A stretch of DNA of 48,013 nucleotides from Nitrospira sp. (GCA_020846195.1 JADLEJ010000026.1:1-48013), one strand, 5' to 3'. Positions 34,020 through 43,713 are shown, numbered from the stretch's first letter. Made by a program: numbers and translations. The notes: generated by a model not told the origin, from the letters alone.

Positions 34020-35120
34020 TTATGCGCTCTTGGGCTTTCGGTAGAACGGAGTTTTTACAACTTGGGCCGGCACCGCTTTCCCTCGAATATCGACCGTGAT
34101 CCGCGTGCCGATGGCCGACTGCGCGAATGGCACATAGCCCAGGCCGATCCCCTTCTGAAGAAGAGGCGACAGATTGCCGCTCGACACTTCACCGATGGGT
34201 TCGGATGAGCGCGCATCGAGAATTTTGCACCCATGCCGCGGCACCGCCTTTTCCAACAACTCGAATCCGACAAAGCGCTTGGCTGGCCCGCCTTCTTTCT
34301 GCACAAGCAGCTTCGCACGCCCGGCGAAATCCCCTTTCTCGAAATTCACCGTCCACTCGACAGCCGCTTCGATGGGAGTGGTCGTCTCATCGATGTCGTT
34401 GCCGTACAGGAGATAGCCCATTTCCAAACGCAACAAGTCGCGCGAACCCAGCCCGGCCGGCTTCAGTCCTTGTGAAGCCCCCGCGTCCATAATCCGCTCC
34501 CATAACAGGCCGACACGATCGGACGGCGCATACAATTCATAGCCGGGCTCGCCGGTGTACCCAGTCCGCGCAATGAGGGTTGGGACCGATGCCAGCGCCG
34601 CCTCGCAAATGTGGTGAAGCTTCAGAGTCGTCGCCGCCTCGCCCCCTAGAGCAATCATAATGTCTTTGGACAAAGGTCCCTGAAGCGCGATTTGAGCCAT
34701 CTGACTCGAACGATCTTCCAGGACGACATTCGCGTCATGCGGGCGGGCTTGCAGCCACGCCAACACCTTGGCGCGATTGGAGGCATTCACACAGAGCAGA
34801 TACTCCGCCGGCTTCAATCGGTAGACAAAAATGTCGTCCTTGATGCCGCCCTCGTCGTTGCACAGCATGGAATACTGCGCCTGGCCGACCGCCAGCTTGG
34901 CCACATCGTTCGTCGTGACTGCTTGAAGAAACGCCAGCGCGCCAGCCCCCGACACAATCAGCCGGCCCATATGGCTGACGTCGAAGAGCCCGGCTTTACT
35001 GCGAACCGCATGGTATTCATCCAGCACGCCTGAGTACTGGATCGGCATTTCCCATCCGGCAAAGTCAACCAGCTTGGCCCCGGCCGCGCGATGTTGAGCA
35101 ATGAGTGGCGTCTGTTTCAT
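34020..35120 (-). CDS. gcvT: Aminomethyltransferase (glycine cleavage T protein)
   Basis: Takes the aminomethyl group from the H protein, releases ammonia and forms methylenetetrahydrofolate. The 366-residue product has the typical start TPLIAQHRAAGAKLVDFAGWEMP, the motif DVSHMGRL, LCVNASN with the catalytic aspartate region upstream (DDIFVYRL), and the late EPGYELYAP and GLGSRDLLRLEMGYLLYG segments. The start is the ATG where the family N-terminus begins; a long open stretch upstream is the shadow of the FKBP gene. It is encoded 11 bases after the FKBP gene, away from gcvP. Confidence 0.95.
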   Translation of the reverse strand: MKQTPLIAQHRAAGAKLVDFAGWEMPIQYSGVLDEYHAVRSKAGLFDVSHMGRLIVSGAGALAFLQAVTTNDVAKLAVGQAQYSMLCNDEGGIKDDIFVYRLKPAEYLLCVNASNRAKVLAWLQARPHDANVVLEDRSSQMAQIALQGPLSKDIMIALGGEAATTLKLHHICEAALASVPTLIARTGYTGEPGYELYAPSDRVGLLWERIMDAGASQGLKPAGLGSRDLLRLEMGYLLYGNDIDETTTPIEAAVEWTVNFEKGDFAGRAKLLVQKEGGPAKRFVGFELLEKAVPRHGCKILDARSSEPIGEVSSGNLSPLLQKGIGLGYVPFAQSAIGTRITVDIRGKAVPAQVVKTPFYRKPKSA

Positions 35121-35131
35121 CGGCTGCCGGG

Positions 35132-35572
35132 TTACTGCACACCGAGCAATTCGACATCGAACACCAGCGTGGCATGCGGAGGAATGAGCCCGCCGGCTCC
35201 ACGCGCGCCATACCCGAGGTTCGAGGGGATCGTCAACTTGCGCTTCCCGCCGACTTTCATGCCTTGCACGCCTTCGTCCCAGCCCTTGATGACCTGGCCG
35301 ACGCCGAGCCGGAATGAGAAAGGCTGGCCACGGTCCACGGAACTGTCGAACTTCGTGCCGTTCGTCAACCACCCGGTGTAGTGAACGGAAGCCGTCTGGC
35401 CAGCCGTGGCGGTATCGCCCGTTCCCACGACCTGATCGATATATTGCAAACCGGATGACGTCGTAATCTCTTTCCCTTCCGATGCCTCGCTCATACTGCC
35501 TCCTACTCCCATAAATGGACTACACATCGCAACGACTGCGCCGAATACGATACCGCGACACACATTCTTCAT
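35132..35572 (-). CDS. FKBP-type peptidyl-prolyl isomerase, exported
   Basis: Accelerates proline isomerisation during folding in the periplasm. The 146-residue product has a signal peptide ([20 protein letters not shown], possibly lipidated at no obvious lipobox) and one FKBP domain with the conserved [41 protein letters not shown] and a C-terminal [14 protein letters not shown]. Substrate-pocket residues (Tyr, Phe, Asp, Ile, Trp) of active FKBPs are present. AAGGAAGG lies before the ATG. It lies between the FIST gene (10 bases before) and gcvT (11 bases after) in one operon. Confidence 0.94.
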   Translation of the reverse strand: MKNVCRGIVFGAVVAMCSPFMGVGGSMSEASEGKEITTSSGLQYIDQVVGTGDTATAGQTASVHYTGWLTNGTKFDSSVDRGQPFSFRLGVGQVIKGWDEGVQGMKVGGKRKLTIPSNLGYGARGAGGLIPPHATLVFDVELLGVQ

Positions 35573-35582
35573 ACGGCCTTCC

Positions 35583-36794
35583 TTACGATTTCGGTTGGGC
35601 AAACAGCGCCATGCTGGCGGTGTACCCGTGAAGAAAATTGCGCCCGCCGACCGGGCCGATTTCGCCTTGCGCAAAAAACCCGGCCACTGGGATTTGCCCC
35701 ACCCGTTCCGCCAGCACGCCCGAATCATGATGCGGCTTCCCGAACAACCCCCGGCCGCGCCCACAGCAGCTGAACACCAGGGCGCCGAGCGGCGCGTTCG
35801 GGTGCCGCGCGCGGTCGGCCGCCAGCAGCAGGTGCAAGTCCTCGCTCGCCGACTTGGCATCGCGCAGATGGAACTGAACCGTCTGCCCCTCCTGCACCAC
35901 ATCTCCGATAGCCACCGCGCCAGTGGTTTGGTCGGCCCCCACCAGATTACGCACAAGAAAATCGCCGCGCTCAAACCGGTTGCGATGCTCGTCGATCACG
36001 ATGCCGACATGGAGCGCTCGATGCGCCCGCCGCCGATCATCGCCCCCGAGCGATTCGAACACCGTTTGAAGCCGCGTCAAGGCCGACGTGCCGCCCATCT
36101 CATGCACGAGATTGCGTTCCGCTTTCGTCACCACATAGCGCTCGCCGATCGGACGGCAGCCTTGCGAAATCACCGGACGCACCTCAATCGGGCCGCTAAT
36201 CCGAACCCCGACCAATCCGCCATCGAACGTGTGCCGCCCCAAGAGCAGCCGATTCTCTCCGGCATCCTGCCCACCGCCCGCCAGCCCTCCGATCGCCGCC
36301 GATCCCGGATACCGCTCTTCCAAGAGACTCAGCACATCTTGCATCGGCGTCGAAAAGGGATCGGCGAGGAGTAGAAACGTGCCCTCGTGCCCGTTGGATT
36401 CAGGCCAGCCTGGCAGCAAAAACTGATCCCGTGTTTGCGAGAAGGAGAGTCGAACGGGCGTGAGGGTGACACCGGGAAGGCAGGCCGTCCACAAGGTGAC
36501 GGCTGGAGACGTTTCCAGTTCTTCCGCTCCGGCGATCACGCCTTCGCCGCTACAGCCGAGCGCCACTCTGGCACCCAGCACATCCGTCACCGTCTCAGCG
36601 AGCAACTCGGCGCGAGAGGCATGGTGAGAGGAAAAGAACACGAACGCAAGATCGGGCGAGGCGCCGCCCAACTTGGCCCGCACCTCGTCGACTAAATCGC
36701 GGGCTGCGGCTTCCGTATCGGGATTGCGAGACACCGCGGACACGAAGTGGAACGTGGCCGCCTCTATGGACGATGTCGAAAATAAGCTGGGCAT
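35583..36794 (-). CDS. FIST N- and C-domain sensor protein
   Basis: FIST proteins are predicted small-molecule (amino-acid-like) sensors found with signalling domains; here the two FIST domains stand alone. The 403-residue product has the FIST_N segment ([25 protein letters not shown]) and the FIST_C segment with [16 protein letters not shown], a catalytic-looking histidine and [22 protein letters not shown], which is strongly conserved. No kinase or chemotaxis domain is attached, so any output partner is separate; the tiny gene 16 bases upstream might be that partner. First of the larger genes in the operon running to the Nudix hydrolase. Confidence 0.9.
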   Translation of the reverse strand: MPSLFSTSSIEAATFHFVSAVSRNPDTEAAARDLVDEVRAKLGGASPDLAFVFFSSHHASRAELLAETVTDVLGARVALGCSGEGVIAGAEELETSPAVTLWTACLPGVTLTPVRLSFSQTRDQFLLPGWPESNGHEGTFLLLADPFSTPMQDVLSLLEERYPGSAAIGGLAGGGQDAGENRLLLGRHTFDGGLVGVRISGPIEVRPVISQGCRPIGERYVVTKAERNLVHEMGGTSALTRLQTVFESLGGDDRRRAHRALHVGIVIDEHRNRFERGDFLVRNLVGADQTTGAVAIGDVVQEGQTVQFHLRDAKSASEDLHLLLAADRARHPNAPLGALVFSCCGRGRGLFGKPHHDSGVLAERVGQIPVAGFFAQGEIGPVGGRNFLHGYTASMALFAQPKS

Positions 36795-36810
36795 GGAGAT
36801 CGTCGTCTGG

Positions 36811-37038
36811 TTACACGCCGGGATTCATGCGCTCGGACCGGTCGCTCGCGAGTTTTTTATAATACCGCCAGAGATACGAATGATAGTCGTCAAGATGCGC
36901 CAGCAAGTAATGCAATTCCGTAGGGTCTTCTGTTTCTAATGCACGCATCATCCGCGCCTTGAGAAACTCGGCAAACGCCTCCGTCTTCTCGACTGCCGTC
37001 AAAAGACGCAACCCGCCGCCAATCTGATAGTCATTCAT
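36811..37038 (-). CDS. Small hypothetical protein ahead of the FIST gene
   Basis: Unrecognised 75-residue, helix-forming, soluble protein (AEFLKARMMRALETED, LHYLLAHLDDYHSYLW). AGGAG nine bases before the ATG supports it. It ends 16 bases before the FIST start and leads the operon, so it is probably co-expressed. An adaptor or regulator role would be a guess. The 210-base gap behind it shows no further gene. Confidence 0.6.
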   Translation of the reverse strand: MNDYQIGGGLRLLTAVEKTEAFAEFLKARMMRALETEDPTELHYLLAHLDDYHSYLWRYYKKLASDRSERMNPGV

Positions 37039-37251
37039 CGAAGCTCGCTCCTGAGATCACCCGTTCGAAGGCAGAATAACGAGCCGTCGAAGAAAAATGC
37101 AAGTCGCGTATGCGATCAGATCGTTCTTGTAGCGGCACCAAGCGTGTAATCGGGATAGACCTCTCTGGTGTGAATGCGCCTGCGAGGAAACCGGGACGCT
37201 GGCGTTGCGCGAACACCTTGAAGCCGCGCTGAGATCTTTTCCAGCCGGCAT

Positions 37252-37872
37252 CTAAATGCCGACGACGTGAGGGGGGCTCTTCTGTTGCTCCCGCTGAAGG
37301 CGCTCCAACATGACCTTCGGACAAACATTCTGCTCAAGGTAATTGACCAGGTTGGCCGCCACGCCGCGAACCAGTTGCTCCGCCTCGGCATCCAGACAGC
37401 GGCCTTCGGGGTCGAACACGCGCTGCACATTGGCAATCGAGATCGACAACGGCAAGACGATCCCGCCGATGTGAGACACGACGCTGCGCAAATGCTCCAA
37501 GGCCTTGACCGCGCCAATCGTACCGCCGGCCACGCCCAGCAACGCGACCGGCTTCCCGGCCAGCGGCGAGGGATAGCCGAGATGTTCGATCTGGAGCTTA
37601 ATCACGCTGCTAAAGCTGCCGTTATATTCCGGGGTGACGAAGATCGCACCCGTGGCAGACGTCACTTTCTGATGAAGCTCACGAGCCCCCTTGGAGCCAG
37701 GATCGGTCCCCGGCAGCGGCAGATTGAGCGCCGCAGGATCGATCACTTCCACAGAGATTCGCGGGTGCTTGCGTAACTCATCCTCGACAAGCGCCGCGGC
37801 CATGCTCGTATAGTTACCAGGCCGAACGCTGCCCTTGAGAATCACGATGCGAATGTCTGCTGGACGTTCCAT
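37252..37872 (-). CDS. NADPH-dependent FMN reductase family protein
   Basis: Flavodoxin-fold oxidoreductase that reduces flavins, quinones or azo compounds with NAD(P)H. The 206-residue product has the FMN phosphate loop GSVRPGNYTS (residues about 15-24) and the isoalloxazine loop TPEYNGSFSS (about 80-89), followed by the dimer-interface segment LAGKPVALLGVAGGTIGA. Related enzymes include SsuE/ArsH/chromate reductases; the exact substrate cannot be read from sequence. It is a single gene flanked by the IS remnant region. Confidence 0.9.
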   Translation of the reverse strand: MERPADIRIVILKGSVRPGNYTSMAAALVEDELRKHPRISVEVIDPAALNLPLPGTDPGSKGARELHQKVTSATGAIFVTPEYNGSFSSVIKLQIEHLGYPSPLAGKPVALLGVAGGTIGAVKALEHLRSVVSHIGGIVLPLSISIANVQRVFDPEGRCLDAEAEQLVRGVAANLVNYLEQNVCPKVMLERLQREQQKSPPHVVGI

Positions 37873-38088
37873 AGCCTTAACCAGCGTGGATCTTAGCCGT
37901 TCGTTACTCCAGCAATCAACCTCTGTTTGTAACGCACCGGAGATTGGTTACTGCGCCCATCGACGAACGACTAACTGCGATAGCAAATCGCACGAGACCA
38001 GGCCTTGATGAGGCGACTGCCGCCGCCTCTCACATAAAACCAAAGAATTGCGTAGCCATACTCGGCGCTGAGGGATGCGTGCGATCGA
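37873..38088. other. Intergenic remnant next to the broken IS3 element
   Basis: No intact gene. After the transposase remnant, the minus strand holds a short frame whose sequence (TYGYAILWFYVRGGGSRLI-like) is reminiscent of a transposase-derived or element-end fragment but cannot be assigned. The second transposase reading frame expected after OrfA is missing, so a deletion joined two ends here. Confidence 0.3.
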
Positions 38089-38388
38089 TCAGCGCTTTGC
38101 GCTCAGCAAGCCGGCCTTGATGAGCGTCCCTTCTAAAAAATCATTCTCCAGGGCCAGTTGCCCGGTCTTGGGGTGGAGCGTCTTGAGATCCGGCGTGTCC
38201 GCCGACGGGGTGGCTCTGCCAAACACGTCCGCGACCCGCGCGAGCAATTGCTATTTCCATTCGGGGATTTGCGTGGGATGGGCCTGGAACTGCTCGGCCA
38301 ATTCCGCCAGCGTCTTGTCGCCTTTGACTGCCGCCAAGGCCCCTTGAGCCTTAAACGTCGCTCCGTGATTCCGCCGTGCTCTCTTCAT
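38089..38388 (-). pseudogene. IS3-family transposase OrfA, broken by an in-frame stop
   Basis: The frame encodes the helix-turn-helix protein OrfA: a start KRARRNHGATFKAQ, then AALAAVKGDKTLAELAEQF and HPTQIPEWK, followed by an in-frame TAG and then QLLARVADVFG, LKTLHPKTGQLALENDFL and GLLSAKR. The residues on both sides of the stop are contiguous in the family (QIPxWKxQLLxRAxxVFG), so the stop is a point mutation. The partner OrfB, with the DDE catalytic core, is missing after the expected overlap. The element is therefore dead and mostly deleted. Confidence 0.85.
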
Positions 38389-38478
38389 CGCCTCGCTCCT
38401 CTGGTTCACCACCACCTGGTGGCTTCGGTGAAGCCAGGCTCCCACTTACCACACTGTCCGAATTTCCGGAGCCGCCTC

Positions 38479-39408
38479 TCAGTATGTCCGTACAGCCGAA
38501 TCAGCTTCGACGCTATTATCGATTTTAAAAGGGAACGTTTTTGTATTGAGTGCCTCAGGATCTGGCCCACCACGGACTCCAGTATCAAGCCCATCAATTT
38601 GGGCAATTTCGTCTGCGCTCAACTTGAAATCGAAGACCTCAAAGTTTTCTTTGATTCTCTCAGCATGTACTGATTTCGGAATCGCGCAATTACCGTGATC
38701 AATCTGCCAACGGAGAACGACCTGAGCTGGAGTTTTCTTATATTTTCCCGCTATTGCCACGACAATTGGGTGAGTCAAAGGATTCAAAACTGCATTCGGA
38801 TCTTTCGGGCGATAGACTTGAATGCCACCAAGAGGCGACCAACTTTGAGTTACAATGCCGAGCTTGCGATGAACCTCACGAAGCTCACGTTGAATAAAGA
38901 ACGGATGCAACTCGACCTGATTCACGGCTGGAACAGTAGAAGTTCTAGCTATTAGGTTCTTAAGATGCTCGGGGCTGAAGTTACTAACTCCAATCGCACG
39001 CGCGCGTGTATCCGCTAATAATGTCTCCATTGTCTTATAGGCCGCAACTGTTCGATTGAACTCGGTGGGCATCGGCTGGTGCATGAGATAGAGATCAACA
39101 TAGTCAGCGTCAAGCCGGCGAAGGCTCGCGTCAAATGCAGCTTTTGCCTCATCTACTCCGTAATCGCTGATCCAGAGTTTGGTGACGATAAAAATATCCG
39201 AGCGCTTCACCCCTGAATCTTTGATACCTTCTCCCACTTGTTTTTCATTCATATAAGAAGCCGCCGTATCAATAAGCCGGTATCCCGCCTTGAGAGCAGC
39301 GGAAACAGCTTCTCGGGTTTCTTTGGGCGGGCTTTGAAAGACGCCCAGCCCAAGCGTTGGCATATAGACATCGTTGTTCAATTTCAGATCTGAGTTTTGT
39401 TTTTGCAT
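38479..39408 (-). CDS. Aldo/keto reductase
   Basis: NADPH-dependent carbonyl reductase of the AKR barrel family, in the 2,5-diketo-gluconate reductase-like group. About 309 residues. The catalytic tetrad is visible: Asp and Tyr in LIDTAASYMNE, Lys in FIVTKLW and His in YLMHQP; cofactor-binding segments QSWSPLGG and IPKSVHAERIKENFEVF follow. The start is the second ATG, which has GGAGGG five bases upstream; the longer frame lacks a site. The last residues (ADSAVRTY) may derive from the end of the IS3 remnant, so the natural C-terminus could be slightly different. GC content is lower than in the flanks, pointing to transfer. A truncated second reductase precedes it. Confidence 0.87.
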   Translation of the reverse strand: MQKQNSDLKLNNDVYMPTLGLGVFQSPPKETREAVSAALKAGYRLIDTAASYMNEKQVGEGIKDSGVKRSDIFIVTKLWISDYGVDEAKAAFDASLRRLDADYVDLYLMHQPMPTEFNRTVAAYKTMETLLADTRARAIGVSNFSPEHLKNLIARTSTVPAVNQVELHPFFIQRELREVHRKLGIVTQSWSPLGGIQVYRPKDPNAVLNPLTHPIVVAIAGKYKKTPAQVVLRWQIDHGNCAIPKSVHAERIKENFEVFDFKLSADEIAQIDGLDTGVRGGPDPEALNTKTFPFKIDNSVEADSAVRTY

Positions 39409-39422
39409 ATTCCCTCCGGTTC

Positions 39423-39983
<561 letters not shown>

Positions 39984-40090
39984 TTATGGTCGGATCGGTG
40001 AGGATCTCGACAAGCCCAACGATCTCCTCGGCGACAAGGTCGATGCATTTCTCAGCCGACTAGGGTTCTCGCTCCACGGAGGCCCTTGCC

Positions 40091-41254
40091 CTACCGTCTG
40101 GTCTCGGAGAGCACGGCTTTCAATCGATTGAGATCGATCGCCTCCACGCGATGGCTGTCGCGGCCGACTACCGTGGTGGCCATAGTCAGCGCGTTGAGGA
40201 TTGCTTCTTCGGTGGCTTCGACGGTGGCGGTAATCATTGGATTCAGGTGGGTGTCGGCGAGGTGTGTCAGCGTATAGGTGGCTTCTTTGGGATAGTGCGG
40301 AATGACGTTGGCGGTGGAGAAGGCGAGGATGAAATCGCCGCTGCCATGGCGGGCGGTCGATCCTGTGCGGGCAAGGCCGAGCGCGGCGCGCTTGGCCAGT
40401 CTCGTGAGCTGTCGGCTATCGAGCGGCGCATCGGTGGCGATGACGATGATGATGGAGCCTTCGCTTTGGCCGGGGGAGAGCGCTTCCGCGACGGCTTTAG
40501 GCGTGTCGTACAGTTTGCCAACCGGCACGCCTCCCATCACAAGTTCAGGCCGGCGACCATGGTTCGCGTTGACGAGCACGCCAACGGTATAGCCGCCTTC
40601 TTTTTCAGGCAATGCGCGCGACGCGGTTCCGATGCCGCCTTTGAATCCGTATGAGACCATGCCGGTGCCAGCCCCGACGGTGCCTTCTGCAACCGGACCG
40701 CCAGTCGCGCCATCGAGCGCAGCCATGACATCCTGCTCGGATACATGGCGACCTTGAATGTCATTCAAGCGCCCGTCATCGCATTCGGCCACCACCGGCG
40801 TGAGTGTGTCGTCTTCGATGCCGATGGCCGGATACTGTTTGATCATCCAGCTCATGACGCCGTTGGCCACGCGCGGCACGTTGAGCGTATTCGTCAGGGC
40901 GATGGGATATTCCAGAAAGCCTGATTCGGCCACCCAAGAAAGACCGGTCATTTCTCCTGTGCCGTTGAGGACGAACGATCCAGCAGCTACCTTTTTGCGC
41001 CACACGTCGTCGCGCGGAATGATGACCGTCACGCCGGTACGCACCGGGCCAGTGCCAGGGTACAGTGCCCCCTCGCCGGAGATGAGCGTCCGATGCCCGA
41101 CTTTGACGCCTGGCACATCCGTAATGGCATTGAACGGGCCGGGCGAATAGCTTCCGATGACGACGCCCAGATCGCGGGCGTGCTGGCGCAGGTCTGGCTG
41201 ATCGGCCGCAACCGCCATCGACCAGCCGCCGGACAGAGCGACACAGACCGCCAT
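40091..41254 (-). CDS. P1/DmpA family peptidase, exported
   Basis: N-terminal-nucleophile type aminopeptidase family (peptidase S58, DmpA-like), which is made as one chain and cleaves itself in two. About 387 residues with the family opening YSPGPFNAITDVPGVKVGHRTL, the GAGTGMVSYGFKGGIGTASR region that precedes or contains the self-cleavage site, and a late VIPHYPKEATYTLTHLAD. The start given here begins a signal peptide (AVCVALSGGWSMAVAAD). A longer frame runs back into the 121-bp repeat to 41392, but those 46 residues are the translation of the repeat and are not credible as protein. The gene follows the metallo-hydrolase on the same strand. Confidence 0.82.
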   Translation of the reverse strand: MAVCVALSGGWSMAVAADQPDLRQHARDLGVVIGSYSPGPFNAITDVPGVKVGHRTLISGEGALYPGTGPVRTGVTVIIPRDDVWRKKVAAGSFVLNGTGEMTGLSWVAESGFLEYPIALTNTLNVPRVANGVMSWMIKQYPAIGIEDDTLTPVVAECDDGRLNDIQGRHVSEQDVMAALDGATGGPVAEGTVGAGTGMVSYGFKGGIGTASRALPEKEGGYTVGVLVNANHGRRPELVMGGVPVGKLYDTPKAVAEALSPGQSEGSIIIVIATDAPLDSRQLTRLAKRAALGLARTGSTARHGSGDFILAFSTANVIPHYPKEATYTLTHLADTHLNPMITATVEATEEAILNALTMATTVVGRDSHRVEAIDLNRLKAVLSETRR

Positions 41255-41274
41255 CGATTGAATACTTCGTCTGG

Positions 41275-41395
41275 CAGGATGCTCAAAAAGTCCATCCAGC
41301 AAGGCCGCAGCGAGCGAAGAGGCGAGGCGTACGCTTCGATACGTTGAGACTCTGAGCGATGCGAGAACGCCGCTGGGGGAATTTTTCAGCATCCG
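41275..41395 (+). repeat. 121-bp palindromic repeat element, copy 2 (MITE/REP-like)
   Basis: Inverted ends CAGGATGCTCAAAAAG and TTTTTCAGCATCC, and the same internal order as copy 1: GCAAGGCCGCA, GCGTAC, GTTGAG, CTGAGCGATGCGAGAACG. It has the same length of 121 bases. It fills the space between the metallo-hydrolase and the peptidase and its left end is 21 bases before the peptidase ATG, so it sits where the leader or promoter of the peptidase would be. It could form a large hairpin in the RNA. Confidence 0.85.
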
Positions 41396-42793
41396 CTAAA
41401 TCTCATGGCTGGTGCCGCGATGCGGAATCGTCACATCGATGGAAGGATGCTCGCTGCGAATCGCTTCGCCCAAGGAAAGGGCTTGCTTTTCTTCGCCATG
41501 GACGATGAAGACTTTGCTGGGAAGTGGGTTGATGGCGCGGACATAGGCGAGCAGATCGTTGCGGTCGGCATGGGCGGAGAGGCCGTTGAATTTGACGACC
41601 TGCGCGCGCCGCTTCGTGGGGATGCCGAAAATCGGCACGACATCCCAGCCTTCGACGAGCTTGCGCCCCAGCGTATGCTCGGCTTGAAAGCCGACGAAGA
41701 CGATGACGTTCGCCTCGTCTTGGATGGCATGTTTCAGGTGATGCACGACGCGGCCTCCTTCGCACATGCCCGAAGAGGAAATAATCACGCAGGGGCCCTT
41801 CATCGAATTGAGCCGCTTGCTATCGTCCGGCGACGAGATGAAGCGGATGTAGCGCGAGGTGAAGGGATCGCCGTCCGCCGTGAATGTGCGATAGGTCTCT
41901 TCGTCGTAACATTCGGGGTGCCGGCGAAACACCTCCGTCGCTTTGGAGGCCAGCGGGGAATCGATATAGATGGGAATCGGATCGATGCGATCCTCGGTAA
42001 CCAGCTCTTTGATGCGCATGACCAATTCCTGCGTGCGCCCGACGGCAAAGGCTGGGACGATGATCTTGCTCTTGTGCGCTTTAGCATGCGCGATCAAGTC
42101 TTCGGCTTTCTTCTTCATCTCCTCGCCGGCTTGCTCATGCAGGCGGTCGCCGTAGGTCGATTCGAGGATGAGCACGTCGCAGGAAGGCGGCGGTTCCGGG
42201 TCGCGCAAAATCGGCATGTGCGAACGCCCCAGATCGCCGCTAAAGAGCACGGTGGTTGTATTGCCTCTGGCTGTGTACTTCACCCGGATTGCTGCCGACC
42301 CAAGAATGTGCCCGGCATCCTGAAATGTCGCCGTGACTCGCGGAGCGATCTTGATGCCATCGTGATACCGCGCGCCAACGAAACGCCGGCCGATGGCCTC
42401 GACGTCGTCGCTGTCGAATAAAGGCTGCGCGCACTTCTTGCCCCGCCGCCGCTCTTGCTTGTTCACATAGCGGCAATCGTTTTCCTGAATCCTGGCCGCG
42501 TCCTGCAACATGACTGCGGCGAGATCCGCCGTCGGCCTGGTGAGATGGACCTTGCCGGAAAAGCGCTGCTTCACCAGCATGGGCAGGGCGCCGGAATGAT
42601 CGATGTGGGCATGCGAGAGGAGGACGGCGGACAGGGCTTTGGGGTCGAACCCGAGGTCGCGGTTTTGAACCGCCGCTTCTTCCCGGCGGCCTTGAAACAT
42701 GCCGCAATCCAGCAGCAACCGGCAGCTGGACGTTTCAAGGAGGTGGCGGCTTCCGGTGACCGAGCGGGCGGCGCCGTAGAACGAGAGCTTCAC
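41396..42793 (-). CDS. MBL-fold beta-CASP metallo-hydrolase (RNase-like)
   Basis: Metallo-beta-lactamase-fold hydrolase with the beta-CASP insert, a group dominated by RNA nucleases (RNase J, CPSF73-like). The 465-residue product has the zinc motif SHAHIDHSG, DAGHILGS and SGDLGRSHMP in the MBL part, the beta-CASP insert with PAFAVGRTQEL and IISSSGMCEGG, and the late GLSAHADR. The GTG start overlaps the stop of the preceding LOG gene in GTGA; an upstream ATG exists but lies inside that gene. Translation is thus coupled to LOG. Function as an RNase is likely but not proven. Confidence 0.92.
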   Translation of the reverse strand: MKLSFYGAARSVTGSRHLLETSSCRLLLDCGMFQGRREEAAVQNRDLGFDPKALSAVLLSHAHIDHSGALPMLVKQRFSGKVHLTRPTADLAAVMLQDAARIQENDCRYVNKQERRRGKKCAQPLFDSDDVEAIGRRFVGARYHDGIKIAPRVTATFQDAGHILGSAAIRVKYTARGNTTTVLFSGDLGRSHMPILRDPEPPPSCDVLILESTYGDRLHEQAGEEMKKKAEDLIAHAKAHKSKIIVPAFAVGRTQELVMRIKELVTEDRIDPIPIYIDSPLASKATEVFRRHPECYDEETYRTFTADGDPFTSRYIRFISSPDDSKRLNSMKGPCVIISSSGMCEGGRVVHHLKHAIQDEANVIVFVGFQAEHTLGRKLVEGWDVVPIFGIPTKRRAQVVKFNGLSAHADRNDLLAYVRAINPLPSKVFIVHGEEKQALSLGEAIRSEHPSIDVTIPHRGTSHEI

Positions 42794-43647
42794 GCCTTTG
42801 GCCTCACGGCATGATCGCGGGTAATCAGGTCCCACGCTTCCTGCGCGGTCTCCGCATAGTGGAACAGACTCAAGTCGTGCGGGCCGATCAACCCTTCTTC
42901 AATCAGGAATTCCCAATCGATTAAGCGCTCCCAAAAATCCCGGCCGACCAGCACGACCGTGACGCCGGTCACCTTGCCGGTTTGAATGAGGGTCAAGGTT
43001 TCGAACAGTTCGTCGAGCGTGCCGAATCCTCCTGGGAATGCGACCAAGGCTTTCGCTCGAATGAGAAAATGCATTTTTCGGACGGCGAAATAACGAAACT
43101 GGAAGCAGAGCTCTGGTGTGATGTACGGATTCGGATACTGCTCGTGCGGCAAGGTAATATTCAGTCCGATGGACTTGGCCTGCACATCTGCCGCGCCTCG
43201 ATTGGCCGCTTCCATGATGCCCGGCCCTCCGCCGGTCACCATGACATAGTCGCACCGCCCATCGATCTGGCAGGTGCTGGACACTAATCGAGCAAATTCA
43301 CGAGCGGTCTCATAATGTTTTGAGAGAGCCTGGCGGCGCTTGGCGACGACGACCTGGCGCTGGATGGCCGGATCGTTCGGATGTGCGGCCGCTTCCTTTT
43401 CAGCTGCGCGCAGGGCCGCCTCGGCGGCGGCAGGCTCCTGCAATCGGGCGCTGCCGAATACGACGATCGTGGATTCTATCCCCTGCTCTTTCTGAATAAG
43501 TTCAGGCTTGAGCAATTCGAGCCCGAGCCTCAGCGGGCGCAGCTCTTCTCGCTGCATGAATTCAGTGTCGCGATCGGCGGGGATATACGATGAAGAAGTG
43601 AGAATGGCGTCTGGAAACGCCTCATCTTCAGGAGAAGCCATACCCAT
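42790..43647 (-). CDS. LOG family protein (TIGR00730 type)
   Basis: Rossmann-fold family whose characterised members are phosphoribohydrolases that release cytokinin bases or degrade nucleotides (YgdH/PpnN-like). About 285 residues. The motifs MVTGGGPGIMEAANRGA and VAFPGGFGTLDELFETLTL are diagnostic; the catalytic Arg/Glu of the PGGxGTxxE motif is present. It has an N-terminal extension of about 100 residues (residues rich in Ala/Glu) before the core, which sets it apart from short LOG proteins. The ATG chosen lies at the predicted transcription start of a strong promoter (leaderless mRNA). Coupled to the metallo-hydrolase gene behind it. Whether the nucleotide is NMP or a cytokinin precursor is unknown. 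Confidence 0.87.
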   Translation of the reverse strand: MGMASPEDEAFPDAILTSSSYIPADRDTEFMQREELRPLRLGLELLKPELIQKEQGIESTIVVFGSARLQEPAAAEAALRAAEKEAAAHPNDPAIQRQVVVAKRRQALSKHYETAREFARLVSSTCQIDGRCDYVMVTGGGPGIMEAANRGAADVQAKSIGLNITLPHEQYPNPYITPELCFQFRYFAVRKMHFLIRAKALVAFPGGFGTLDELFETLTLIQTGKVTGVTVVLVGRDFWERLIDWEFLIEEGLIGPHDLSLFHYAETAQEAWDLITRDHAVRPKA

Positions 43648-43654
43648 GTGCGGC

Positions 43655-43683
43655 ATTATAACGAGACCGCACGACGGTAGCAA
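43655..43683 (-). promoter_or_regulatory. Promoter of the LOG-metallo-hydrolase pair, leaderless
   Basis: On the minus strand TTGCTA, 17 bases, and a perfect TATAAT. The transcript should begin at or within a base or two of the ATG at 43647, because only seven bases separate the -10 box from it. No ribosome binding site exists in front of that ATG, which supports leaderless translation. Confidence 0.65.
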
Positions 43684-43713
43684 TTGACGGGCTGCGGGGT
43701 GGAACGCGCGGGA

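Noticed and set aside
37031..37324. Minus-strand frame between the small FIST-linked gene and the FMN reductase
   Set aside because: It overlaps the end of the FMN reductase in another frame, lacks a binding site and has no recognisable feature.
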